From Nocardiopsis algeriensis (GTDB lineage Bacteria > Actinomycetota > Actinomycetes > Streptosporangiales > Streptosporangiaceae): 64,000 nucleotides of DNA. The position numbers were made by a program, and so were the translations under genes. Shown in pieces: positions 1 to 7,627 of this stretch (the stretch's first letter is position 1; every line of letters starts with the position of its first letter). Where the stretch lies: assembly GCF_014203695.1 (NCBI RefSeq), contig NZ_JACHJO010000003.1:253272-317271 (forward strand). Reading direction: 5' to 3'. Under the pieces are notes generated by a model. It was not told the DNA's origin. It saw only the letters and a list, made by a program, of their open reading frames with translations, and made no database searches.

Positions 1-767
1 AGCGCCAGTCCGGCGGCGAGCGAGGCCAGCGGCCAGAAGGAGATCCCCGCGGTGGCCAGCTTCTTGATCCCGTACACGGCGGGCAGCATCGCGGCCATCG
101 ACAGCACCACGCTCAGCAGGTCCAGGCGCCCCGGCTCGGGGTTGCGGGACTCGCGCACCAGCAGCGGGACCAGGACGAGGATGAGCGCCATCACCGGCAG
201 GTTGATGAGGAAGACCGAGCCCCAGAAGAAGTGCTCCAGCAGCCAGCCGCCCAGGATGGGGCCGAGGGCGGCGCCCCCGGAGAAGCCCGACCCCCACAGG
301 GCGATGGCCAGCAGGCGCTGGCGCGGGTCGAGGAAGATGTTGCGCAGCAGGGAAAGTGTCGAGGGCATCAGCGAGGCGCCCGCGACGGCGAGCAGGGCGC
401 GGGCGGCGATGAGCACCTCGGCGGTGGGGGAGAACGCGGCGATCAGGGAGGCCGTGCCGAAGGCGGCCGATCCGATCAGCAGCATCTTCCGGCGGCCGAT
501 GCGGTCGCCGAGCGAGCCCATGGCCACCAGCAGGCCGGCCAGGACGAACCCGTAGACGTCGACGATCCACAGCAGCTGGCCCGAGGTGGGCCGCAGGTGC
601 TCGCTCAGGGCGGGTACGGCGAACCCCAGCACGGTCGAGTCGACCGAGATCAGGATCACCGGCAGGACCAGGACGGCGAGTGCCGCCCATTCGCGAGGGC
701 CTGCGAGGGCCGGCGCCGGGTCCGCGGAGGTGCGGTCGTGGCCGTTTCCGGCCGTGGCGGAAGTCAT
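1..767 (-). CDS. MFS drug exporter, DHA2 (EmrB/QacA-like) type, C-terminus outside window
   Basis: N-terminal 255 residues of a proton-coupled multidrug exporter of the plasma membrane; the rest lies beyond base 1. ATG at 767 follows a GAGGAAAG ribosome site. The first membrane segment (around residues 27-50) carries the ISVDSTVLGFAVPAL block typical of 14-TM DHA2 transporters. Motif A (GDRIGRR) sits at residues 87-93, and an antiporter motif C-like stretch (ALGPILGGW) follows in about the fifth helix. It is divergent from a TetR gene across a 191-bp gap holding two operator-like repeats, the usual layout of a repressor-controlled efflux pump. The exported compound cannot be told from sequence. 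Confidence 0.9.
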   Translation of the reverse strand, partial: MTSATAGNGHDRTSADPAPALAGPREWAALAVLVLPVILISVDSTVLGFAVPALSEHLRPTSGQLLWIVDVYGFVLAGLLVAMGSLGDRIGRRKMLLIGSAAFGTASLIAAFSPTAEVLIAARALLAVAGASLMPSTLSLLRNIFLDPRQRLLAIALWGSGFSGGAALGPILGGWLLEHFFWGSVFLINLPVMALILVLVPLLVRESRNPEPGRLDLLSVVLSMAAMLPAVYGIKKLATAGISFWPLASLAAGLA

Positions 768-912
768 CTTTCCTCGTTACGTGCGTATGGCAGGTAGCGC
801 TTCCCCCGGCGGGAGTCGCGGAAGACGGCCCGGCGGGAGGCGGAAGAGGCTCTGGGCCAGGCGGAATGGACGGGAAGTCTGGTCGACCGGGAGGGGACTC
901 CCGGGACTCTTC

Positions 913-948
913 AACCGTCCAGCCGGTACAGTACCGTCCAGCCGGTAC
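913..948. promoter_or_regulatory. Tandem operator repeats between MFS and TetR genes
   Basis: The block ACCGTCCAGCCGGTAC occurs twice in direct repeat, at about 914-929 and 933-948. The second copy is embedded in a perfect inverted repeat, GTACCG-6 nt-CGGTAC (931-948); the first has a shorter arm (ACCG/CGGT). A candidate -10 (TACAGT, 945-950) overlaps the second copy. TetR repressors bind such short palindromes, so the likely role is autoregulation plus control of the exporter. Binding is inferred. Confidence 0.6.
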
Positions 949-958
949 AGTGTCAATC

Positions 959-1510
959 GTGACTGCTTCCACCACCCGCGACCGCATCCTGGACGCCCTC
1001 CAGGAGATCCTCGTCCGCGACGGCTACTCGTCCGTCACCCTGGAGGCGGTGGCCCGCGCCGCCTCGGTCTCCAAGGGCGGGCTGCTCTACCACTTCCCCT
1101 CCAAGGCCGCCATGCTGACCGGCCTCATCGACCGGCTCGCCGAACTGGCGGAGCAGGAGTTCCGGGAGGCGGCGGAGGGGGAGGAGGGCGTGGTCCGCGT
1201 CTTCCTGCGCACGTCACTGCCCCGCAGCGTGCAGGAGCGCGAGCTCTACTGGGCGGTCATCGCCGCCCTGCGCAGCCAGGAGGACATGCCGCCCGAGGCG
1301 GCCGAGCGCGTCCGCTACCTGTTCACGCGCTGGGGGGAGCTGCTGCACGAGGAGCTGGAGGACCCCGTCCTGGCCGAGATCATCCTGCGCGCCGGTGACG
1401 GGCTGTACATGTCCGCGCTCGCCGGGCTGGAGCCGACCGATCCCGAGCTCACCGAACGCGCCCTGAAACGCCTGGTGGAGGACTCGGACCGGGTCCGGCG
1501 CCGACGCTGA
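959..1510 (+). CDS. TetR/AcrR family repressor, partner of the MFS exporter
   Basis: 183-residue TetR regulator. The helix-turn-helix lies at residues 26-46 (VTLEAVARAASVSKGGLLYHF), followed by an all-helical ligand-binding domain. No Shine-Dalgarno sequence precedes either GTG at 950 or 959. TACAGT at 945-950 is spaced like a -10 box, so a leaderless message starting at GTG 959 is the best reading; GTG 950 is the alternative. It probably represses itself and the divergent exporter until a drug-like ligand binds. The inducer is unknown. Confidence 0.85.
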   Translation: MTASTTRDRILDALQEILVRDGYSSVTLEAVARAASVSKGGLLYHFPSKAAMLTGLIDRLAELAEQEFREAAEGEEGVVRVFLRTSLPRSVQERELYWAVIAALRSQEDMPPEAAERVRYLFTRWGELLHEELEDPVLAEIILRAGDGLYMSALAGLEPTDPELTERALKRLVEDSDRVRRRR

Positions 1511-1781
1511 GACGCCCGCCCGCACGCGTTCGCGCTTCGCCGGACGGTGACCTTCCGGTGCTGTTCCCGTGCTGCGGAACATGGTTTACTTCCCGGTAAC
1601 TTTATTGCCGCTGTCAGGCCCCTCGCGATCGGGTGCCTGCCCACCACGCGAGGTGAAGTGTGCCCCACCTTGGGATGTGGCGCGTGCCGGGTCGACGGGG
1701 AGAGGTCCCTTCGCGAGACTGTTCCCACCTCACCGGAGCGTCCACGGGGTGAGAGAACGCAGACGGGAAAGCGGGAAGCGG

Positions 1782-2975
1782 ATGCACAGGCTCACCAACC
1801 AGGTACGTCCGTACGCCTGGGGCGCACGTGCGGCCATTCCCCGCCTGCTGGGCACCGAGCCGGACGGCACACCGCAGGCAGAACTGTGGCTGGGCGCCCA
1901 CCACGCCGCCCCCAGCGCCGTGCACGGAGAGGACGGCGTCCGCTCCCTCCCGGAACTGATCGCGGAGAACCCCCACCGCATCCTGGGCCCCGGCGTCGTC
2001 GACCGCTTCGGCGGGCGCCTGCCCTTCCTCCTCAAGTACCTCGCCGCAGAAGCACCGCTGTCCCTGCAGGTCCACCCGCACGCGGACCGGGCCCGGGCCG
2101 GGTTCGAGGCGGAGGAGCGGCTGGGCATCCCGCTGGACGCACCGCACCGCAACTACCGCGACCCCCACCACAAGCCGGAACTGCTGCTGGCGCTGGAGCC
2201 CTTCGAAGCACTGTGCGGCTTCCGCGAACCCGCCGACACCCGCCACGACCTGCGCGGCCTCACCGGCGAACTCGCCACCGCGCTGCGCGCCGACCTGTCC
2301 GGGCCCGACGACCACACCGCGCTGCGCGCCGCCCTCACCCGGCTGCTCACCCTGCCCGACGGGAAGCGCGAACGGCTCATCTCCGAGTTCACCGAGGAGT
2401 GGGAGCGGGTCCGGCCGAGCTGCGCCCACACCGACATCCTCGGCGACCTCGCCGCCCGCTACCCGGGCGATCCCGGCGCAGTGGCGGCCCTGCTGCTCAA
2501 CAAGATCACCCTGTGGCCCGGCCAGGCCCTCTTCCTGCCCGCGGGCAACATGCACGCCTACCTCCAGGGCACGGCGATCGAGGTGATGTCCGGCTCCGAC
2601 AACGTGCTGCGTGCCGGACTGACCTGCAAGCACGTCGATCCCGCCGAACTGCTGGACGTGGTGGACTTCTCGGTCCTGCCCATCCCCTACTCGCAGCCGA
2701 CCGTGCGGGAGGGTCGGCGCGAGTTCCGCCCGGGCGCCCCCGAGTTCGCCCTGCACGAACTGGGACCCGGCGCGATCACCGCGCACCTGCCCGCCGAGGG
2801 GCCGGCCGTCGTGCTGGTGCTGGACGGCCGCGTCGAGCTGGTGCCCGAGGTCGGTGAGAGCATCGCCCTCCGACAGGGGGAGTCGGTGTTCGTCCAGGCC
2901 GACAGCGGACCGGTCAAGGCGGAGGGCCGCGGACACGTGGTCGCCGCCACCGTCGGTGCGCTCGGGCGCGAATGA
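1782..2975 (+). CDS. manA: Mannose-6-phosphate isomerase, class I
   Basis: 397-residue zinc enzyme interconverting mannose-6-phosphate and fructose-6-phosphate, linking glycolysis to GDP-mannose and cell-envelope sugar synthesis. Type I PMI signatures are intact: N-terminal NQVRPYAWG, QVHPHADR with zinc ligands Gln96 and His98, NYRDPHHKPE with Glu133, and AGNMHAYLQG near residue 257. A C-terminal cupin-like section ends at about residue 397. ATG 1782 follows GGGAAGCGG. The 271 bp upstream show no other gene; an imperfect palindrome around 1580-1600 (GTTTACTTCCCGGTAAC) could be a promoter site. An FKBP gene follows 58 bp downstream on the same strand. Confidence 0.95.
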   Translation: MHRLTNQVRPYAWGARAAIPRLLGTEPDGTPQAELWLGAHHAAPSAVHGEDGVRSLPELIAENPHRILGPGVVDRFGGRLPFLLKYLAAEAPLSLQVHPHADRARAGFEAEERLGIPLDAPHRNYRDPHHKPELLLALEPFEALCGFREPADTRHDLRGLTGELATALRADLSGPDDHTALRAALTRLLTLPDGKRERLISEFTEEWERVRPSCAHTDILGDLAARYPGDPGAVAALLLNKITLWPGQALFLPAGNMHAYLQGTAIEVMSGSDNVLRAGLTCKHVDPAELLDVVDFSVLPIPYSQPTVREGRREFRPGAPEFALHELGPGAITAHLPAEGPAVVLVLDGRVELVPEVGESIALRQGESVFVQADSGPVKAEGRGHVVAATVGALGRE

Positions 2976-3033
2976 GCGCCGCGCGCCGATAGCCTGGCCC
3001 TCTCTGCTCATTCAGACAACGAGAGGTGCCACC

Positions 3034-3408
3034 ATGGCTCTGGAGCGTCCGGAGATCGACTTCATCGAGGGCCCGCCGCCCGCGGACCTGGAGATCACCG
3101 ACATCGTGGTCGGCGAGGGCGCACAGGCCGGCCACGGCAAAACGGTCAGCGTCCACTACGTCGGTGTTGCCTTCTCCACCGGCGAGGAGTTCGACGCCAG
3201 CTGGAACCGGGGCGCCCCGCTGAGCTTCCGCCTGGGCGCCGGACAGGTCATCTCGGGCTGGGACCAGGGCGTCCTGGGCATGCGCGTGGGCGGCCGCCGC
3301 AAGCTGGTCATCCCGCCGCACCTGGCCTACGGCGACCGCGGCGCCGGGGGCCTCATCAAGCCGGGCGAGACGCTGATCTTCGTCTGCGACCTGGTGGGCG
3401 TGAGCTAG
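3034..3408 (+). CDS. FKBP-type peptidyl-prolyl cis-trans isomerase
   Basis: 124-residue single-domain FKBP, a cytoplasmic proline isomerase/folding helper, with no signal peptide. Family residues are visible: VSVHYVGV, GEEFDASW, the VISGWDQGVLGMRVGGRRKL core and the IPPHLAYGDRGAGG loop, ending LIFVCDLVGV. Length is typical of the small FKBPs of actinomycetes. ATG 3034 follows GAGAGG. The gene is separate from manA but in the same direction, so co-transcription is possible; a hairpin terminator lies downstream, before the convergent acyl-CoA dehydrogenase gene. Confidence 0.94.
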   Translation: MALERPEIDFIEGPPPADLEITDIVVGEGAQAGHGKTVSVHYVGVAFSTGEEFDASWNRGAPLSFRLGAGQVISGWDQGVLGMRVGGRRKLVIPPHLAYGDRGAGGLIKPGETLIFVCDLVGVS

Positions 3409-3417
3409 GGCCTGTTT

Positions 3418-3617
3418 GCTTGGGGGCCTCCGCTTCGCTTTGGCCCCTGCTCGGGCGCCTTTCGGGCGGGGTTCTTCGTCGCTGCGCTCACTGTGCTTGC
3501 TTGGGGGCCTCCGCTTCGCTTCGGCCCCGGTTCGGGCGCCTTCGGGGCGGGGTTCTTCGTCGCTGCGCTCACATCCTCGTTCCTCGGATGTTCGCTCCGC
3601 TCCTGCAGAACCCCGCC
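3418..3617. repeat. 81-bp-period tandem intergenic repeat with a long hairpin
   Basis: Two 74-bp copies (3418-3491 and 3499-3572) share over 90% identity, each starting GCTTGGGGGCCTCCGCTTCG and ending GTCGCTGCGCTCAC. The second copy runs into an inverted segment: GGCGGGGTTCT at 3546-3556 pairs perfectly with AGAACCCCGCC at 3607-3617, and ACATCC/GGATGT pair inside it. No credible gene is present in the 3409-3765 gap. It resembles the REP-like intergenic repeats of actinomycete genomes; function unknown. Confidence 0.7.
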
Positions 3618-3721
3618 GGCGCCCTCACGGCACACCCCCTGAGGCGCGGGTGGAGTTCGATCCGGTTCGGGCGTCTTGGGGCGGGAGCCCCAGCTTCTGA
3701 GCTCCTGCGGAGTTGAGCGAG

Positions 3722-3753
3722 AAGGGGCCCGTGCCTTTCGGCGCGGGCCCCTT
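3722..3753. terminator. Bidirectional hairpin terminator
   Basis: A 14-bp stem (AAGGGGCCCGTGCC with one G-T pair) closed by a TTTC loop lies between the convergent FKBP and acyl-CoA dehydrogenase genes. There is only a short T run, as usual for actinomycete terminators. Confidence 0.7.
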
Positions 3754-3765
3754 TCGCCACCGCTC

Positions 3766-4941
3766 CTAGCCCAGGGTTGCGCCCACCTTCACGTGGCCCT
3801 TGAGCAGGTCGCGGGCGATCGTGCGCCGCTGGATCTCGTCGGTGCCCTCGAAGATGCGCAGCAGCCGCAGGTCGCGGTAGAAGCGCTCGACGGGCAGCTC
3901 GCGGGTGTAGCCCATGCCGCCGTGGATCTGCATCACGCGGTCGACGATCTCGTTGGCCTTCACACCGCCGAAGAGCTTGGCGATGGACTGGGCGTGGCGG
4001 GAGTCGCGGCCCACGCTCACCTGCCAGGCGGCGTGCAGCACCAGCAGGCGCAGCGCCTCGATCTCCACCTGGGAGTCGGCGATCATCCACTGGATGGCCT
4101 GGCGGTCGGCGATCGGGGCGCCGAAGGTCTCGCGGGTCTTGGAGTACTCGATGGCCATGGTGAGCAGGCGCTCGCAGCCGCCGAGGGCGCGGGCGGGCAG
4201 CAGGTAGCGGCCCTTGCCGATCCACTGCATGGCCAGCGCGAAGCCCTTGCCCTCCTCGCCGAGGATGTTCTCGTGGGGCACGCGCACGTCCTGGAAGACC
4301 AGCGCGGCCGGGCGGCGCTCGCCCATGGTGTCGATGGGCTCGGAGGTCCAGCCCATGTCGCGGTCCACCAGGAAGCAGGTCACCCCGCCGTTGGCGCCCT
4401 TCTCCGGGTCGGTGACCGCGAAGACCATGGCGAAGTCGGCCTCGTTGCCGCCGGTGATGAAGGTCTTCTCGCCGTTGATCACCCACTCGTCGCCCTCGCG
4501 CACGGCGCGGGCGCGGATGGCCTTGGCGTCGGAGCCCGCGCCCGGCTCGGTGATGGCGAAGCAGGAGCGCTTCTCCCCGGCGATGGTGGGCAGCAGGTAG
4601 CGCTTCTTCTGCTCCTCGTTGCAGTGGTAGAGGATGTTGTCGGCCTCGCCGCCGAACTTGAAGGTCAGGAAGCTCCTGCCCAGCTCCGTCTCGATGACGG
4701 CCGCGGTGACCGGGTCCAGCCCCATGCCGCCGTACTCCACCGGCGTCTCCACGCCCCAGAAGTCGGACTTGCGGGCCAGTTCGCGCAGTCTGGTGCGCTC
4801 CTCCTTGTTCAGGCCCGGAGGGTGGCCCTCGCGCTCGCGGCGCAGCACCTCGTTCTCCAGCGGTATCAGCTCCCGCTCGACGAAGGTCCGGACCCAGTCC
4901 CGGACGGCGCGCTGCTCTTCGCTCAACGAGAAATCGATCAC
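3766..4941 (-). CDS. Acyl-CoA dehydrogenase
   Basis: 391-residue FAD-dependent acyl-CoA dehydrogenase, introducing the alpha-beta double bond in an acyl-CoA. Visible are the CFAITEPGAGSDA flavin motif, the WVINGEKTFITGG signature, RETFGAPIADRQAIQ, MQIHGGMGYTRE and IFEGTDEIQR, whose Glu (about residue 365) is the usual catalytic base of short/medium-chain enzymes. Start: GTG 4941 has GGGAG six bases upstream, whereas the longer TTG at 4953 would place that site inside the gene. A divergent TetR gene lies across a 25-bp palindrome overlapping the promoter, so it is probably the regulator. Substrate chain length cannot be read from sequence. Confidence 0.93.
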   Translation of the reverse strand: MIDFSLSEEQRAVRDWVRTFVERELIPLENEVLRREREGHPPGLNKEERTRLRELARKSDFWGVETPVEYGGMGLDPVTAAVIETELGRSFLTFKFGGEADNILYHCNEEQKKRYLLPTIAGEKRSCFAITEPGAGSDAKAIRARAVREGDEWVINGEKTFITGGNEADFAMVFAVTDPEKGANGGVTCFLVDRDMGWTSEPIDTMGERRPAALVFQDVRVPHENILGEEGKGFALAMQWIGKGRYLLPARALGGCERLLTMAIEYSKTRETFGAPIADRQAIQWMIADSQVEIEALRLLVLHAAWQVSVGRDSRHAQSIAKLFGGVKANEIVDRVMQIHGGMGYTRELPVERFYRDLRLLRIFEGTDEIQRRTIARDLLKGHVKVGATLG

Positions 4942-4951
4942 GGCTGCTCCC

Positions 4952-4976
4952 AATAACCTAACAGTGTTCGGTTATT
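4952..4976. promoter_or_regulatory. 25-bp palindromic operator between acyl-CoA dehydrogenase and TetR genes
   Basis: AATAACC and GGTTATT flank an inner AAC-AGT-GTT. Eleven of twelve base pairs match around G4964. The site sits just upstream of the acyl-CoA dehydrogenase ribosome site and about 100 bp before the divergent TetR start, the expected place for a TetR operator. Confidence 0.7.
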
Positions 4977-5073
4977 CGAGGGTACGGCCGCGACCCGGCT
5001 CGTGCAAGGGGCTCTTCCGCCTCGTGCGATGATCGGGGCCGGACAACCGCCGAGTGGAGGAGGGGAGCCGTCC

Positions 5074-5709
5074 GTGGCCCGACCCAAGACGCCGATCCTG
5101 AGCAAACCGGCCATCCGGGAGGCCGCACTCACCCTCATCGACCGGGACGGGCTCGAGAAGCTGTCGATGCGCAGGCTCGCCCAGGAGCTCGACGTCCAGG
5201 CGGCGTCCCTGTACAGCCACTACCGGACCAAGGACGAACTGCTCACCGAGGTCGCCGACGAGGCCACCGCGGGGATCGACGTCTCCGGTTTCGCGGGGGG
5301 CGACTGGCGCGAGGGCCTCACGGTCTGGGCGCGTTCCTACCGGGACGCCCTGGCCGCTCACCCCCACCTCCTGCCGGTCGTCGCCGCCGGGCCCGGCCGC
5401 CGCGAGGAGGCGCTGCGCCGCGCCGACGCCGTCCACGGCGGCCTGGTGGGCGCGGGATGGCCGCCGCGCTACGCGACGATGATCGGCGCCTCCACCAAGT
5501 ACCTGGTCGTGGGTGCCGCCACCCAGTCCTTCGCCCGCGGCTTCGACGACGACGTGCGCGTCTACCTCGACCGCTACCCCAACCTGTCCCAGGCCCACCG
5601 GCTGCCCGAGCACGCCGCGGAGATCGACCGCGACAGCTTCGAGCTGGCGCTGGCGGCCTTCCTCGACGGCCTCTCCGCCCTCTACCGGCGGGTGCGGGCC
5701 GAGGGGTGA
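5074..5709 (+). CDS. TetR family regulator with tetracycline-repressor-like C-terminal domain
   Basis: 211-residue regulator. The N-terminal helix-turn-helix spans about residues 12-55 (LSMRRLAQELDVQAASLYSHY), followed by a helical domain resembling TetR_C_1. GTG 5074 has a strong GGAGGAGGGG upstream; longer starts exist but lack a ribosome site. Divergent from the acyl-CoA dehydrogenase gene and separated by the palindrome at 4952-4976, which it probably binds. A hairpin (5771-5787) and a new ribosome site separate it from the AhpD-like gene that follows. Confidence 0.88.
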   Translation: MARPKTPILSKPAIREAALTLIDRDGLEKLSMRRLAQELDVQAASLYSHYRTKDELLTEVADEATAGIDVSGFAGGDWREGLTVWARSYRDALAAHPHLLPVVAAGPGRREEALRRADAVHGGLVGAGWPPRYATMIGASTKYLVVGAATQSFARGFDDDVRVYLDRYPNLSQAHRLPEHAAEIDRDSFELALAAFLDGLSALYRRVRAEG

Positions 5710-5808
5710 GCTGACGCAAGGTGCCAGGGAGGAAGCCGGCCGTGTTGGTAGCGTTCTCCTGACACCGACCCCGGGCCTGCGGCCCGGCACGTGAAGGAGG
5801 CGGTTCCC

Positions 5809-6258
5809 TTGTCCTCGAACCGGGTGATCTGGTCCAAGAAGCTTCCCGACGTCTACGCCAAGCTCGGGGAGGTCGACGAGATCGTCGCCGGCCACCTCGA
5901 CGCCCTCCTGCTCGAACTGGTCAAGCTGCGCGCCTCGGTCCTCAACGGCTGCTCGTTCTGCGTCGACCTGCACACCCGTGCGGCCCTGAAGGCGGGGGAG
6001 ACCCAGCAGCGGCTCTTCCTGGTGTCGGCCTGGTACGAGGCCGGGGAGATCTTCACCCCCGCCGAGCGCGCCGCCCTGGCGCTCACGGACGAGATGACGC
6101 GCCTGGGCGAGCACGGCGTCTCCGACGAGGTCTACGCCGCGGTGGCCGAGCACTTCGACGAGCAGCGGACGGCCGCGTTGATGGCGGCGATCGCGATGAT
6201 GAACCTCTACAACCGCCTCGCCGTCGCGGGCCACCTGCACCCGCGCCCCCGGGCCTGA
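5809..6258 (+). CDS. AhpD-like carboxymuconolactone decarboxylase family protein
   Basis: 149-residue alkylhydroperoxidase-like protein. It has the AhpD core E-x11-C-x2-C-x3-H: Glu36, Cys48, Cys51 (NGCSFCVDLH) and His55. In this family the CxxC pair does peroxide or disulfide reduction; the physiological electron donor is unknown here. TTG 5809 is chosen because AAGGAGG lies eight bases upstream; GTG 5791 overlaps that ribosome site. It stands alone between the TetR gene and a convergent membrane-protein gene. Confidence 0.88.
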   Translation: MSSNRVIWSKKLPDVYAKLGEVDEIVAGHLDALLLELVKLRASVLNGCSFCVDLHTRAALKAGETQQRLFLVSAWYEAGEIFTPAERAALALTDEMTRLGEHGVSDEVYAAVAEHFDEQRTAALMAAIAMMNLYNRLAVAGHLHPRPRA

Positions 6259-6270
6259 GCACAGGGGAAA

Positions 6271-6298
6271 CCGCCCCCGCGGGTGGGCGCGGGGGCGG
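6271..6298. terminator. GC-rich hairpin terminator
   Basis: Perfect 11-bp stem CCGCCCCCGCG/CGCGGGGGCGG with a GGTGGG loop, between the ends of the convergent AhpD-like and DUF7144-like genes. No U tract. Confidence 0.65.
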
Positions 6299-6322
6299 CC
6301 GGAGAGGGACTCTTCGGGAGGG

Positions 6323-6847
6323 TCAGCCCGTGGTGTGCCGGCGCCCGGGAGCGGTGGCTCCGTCCTCGGCCGTGCCGTGCCGGCGCGGGCGCGGCGCCTG
6401 CGGTGCCTCCTGTGCGTCCTGGCGGCCGCTGCGGTAGACGGCCTCTTCCTCCTCGGCGGAGGTGCCCTCGTCCGCGCGGTCGGGCCAGCCGGCGGTGAGG
6501 CCGTAGATCACCAGCAGGTCGATGGCGATGGCCGTCATCGTCCACATCGGCATGCCGAAGAAGGCCAGCTGCGCGATCACGTTGACGGCGGCCAGGAAGA
6601 TACCGAGGGTGCGGGCCCACACGCCCCTGGACAGGACCCCCAGACCGGCGATCACCAGCAGGACACCCCACACGCCCAGCAGGAAGCCCCAGCCCCCCGT
6701 GCCGAGGAAGAGGGCCTCCGACCCCGGAACCAGGTAGAACTCCGGGGTGAAGAACGACACCAGCCCCTGGATGATGTTGATCGCACCGGTGACGATCAGC
6801 AGCGTTGCGGTGAAGAACTGCCAGCCGTTGGCTGTCTTGGCGCGCAT
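6323..6847 (-). CDS. Small four-helix membrane protein, DUF7144-like
   Basis: 174-residue predicted integral membrane protein with about four hydrophobic helices between residues 8 and 118, starting with NGWQFFTATLLIVTGAINII. It ends in a charged, probably cytoplasmic tail of about 55 residues. The layout and the opening motif fit the actinobacterial DUF7144 family, of unknown function; the family name is from memory. ATG 6847 is followed directly by the first helix. Monocistronic. Confidence 0.75.
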   Translation of the reverse strand: MRAKTANGWQFFTATLLIVTGAINIIQGLVSFFTPEFYLVPGSEALFLGTGGWGFLLGVWGVLLVIAGLGVLSRGVWARTLGIFLAAVNVIAQLAFFGMPMWTMTAIAIDLLVIYGLTAGWPDRADEGTSAEEEEAVYRSGRQDAQEAPQAPRPRRHGTAEDGATAPGRRHTTG

Positions 6848-7049
6848 GTCGTCTCCTCACTGGACACCCCGGCCCTCGGCCGGTCGGGTCTTTGGATGGA
6901 TCGGAAGGAATCGCGTCCCCCATCCATCATCGGCCGGGGCTGGTCAGCATGCACCCAGGAGAGTCCACATATAGGGCAAATCAGGCATTCTCATGTCGGC
7001 TTTCTATGAAATTACGTAACTACGGAAACTCAAGTACTATGGAGGCGTG

Positions 7050-7565
7050 ATGGAACGCACGACGGAGGAACGGCTGGCCGACCTGGAGGCCCGGGTCGCC
7101 GAGCTGGAGGCGCGGGCGGGGCGCGGAGACGCTCCCCCCGCGCCCGCCGAGTCGGGCGGGGACCCCTTCTTCGCCCTCAACGCCCTGAAGCAGAACGTCG
7201 AGGGGCGCGGGGGAGTGGTCTTCGCCGGAACGCTCCGGCAGGGCGAAGGTGTCCTGGAATGGCAGTACGGGCTGCCCGCCGAGCGCCTGGAGGAGGCCGA
7301 CTGGTCCCGCTGCGCCGGAACCCTGGACGCCCTCGGCCACCCGGTACGGCTCCACCTGCTCCACGCCGTGTGGCGCGGCACCGACACCGTCGCCGCCCTG
7401 GCCGAACGCGCCGACTTCGGCACCACCGGCCAGATCTACCACCACGTCAACCAGCTCGTCGCGGCCGGATGGCTCACCAGTGTCCGGCGCGGGCACTACG
7501 GGATCCCCCCGGAGAGACTCGTGCCGCTCCTGGTCATCCTCACCGCGGCGGGCAGACACACCTGA
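7050..7565 (+). CDS. ArsR-like winged-helix regulator with N-terminal coiled coil
   Basis: 171-residue protein. Residues 1-30 are heptad-rich (ERLADLEARVAELEARAG), likely a coiled coil for dimerisation. Residues about 90-150 form a winged helix-turn-helix (LGHPVRLHLLHAVWRG then TTGQIYHHVNQLVAAGW) like ArsR/DUF5937 regulators. ATG 7050 follows GGAGG; GTG 7047 is an alternative. The upstream DNA is unusually AT-rich with a TTACGTAA palindrome near 7012-7019. First gene of an apparent operon with a serine hydrolase and a membrane protein, which it may regulate. Confidence 0.8.
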   Translation: MERTTEERLADLEARVAELEARAGRGDAPPAPAESGGDPFFALNALKQNVEGRGGVVFAGTLRQGEGVLEWQYGLPAERLEEADWSRCAGTLDALGHPVRLHLLHAVWRGTDTVAALAERADFGTTGQIYHHVNQLVAAGWLTSVRRGHYGIPPERLVPLLVILTAAGRHT

Positions 7566-7627
7566 CGCGGCGGACAGCAGGGCCCGCCGCTCCGGCAGCG
7601 CTCCCGACCGATCCCCAGGAGGAGAAC

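Noticed and set aside
3416-3716. Small genes in the repeat region (94-98 codons, both strands)
   Set aside because: Frames follow the repeat; no ribosome sites and repetitive translations.
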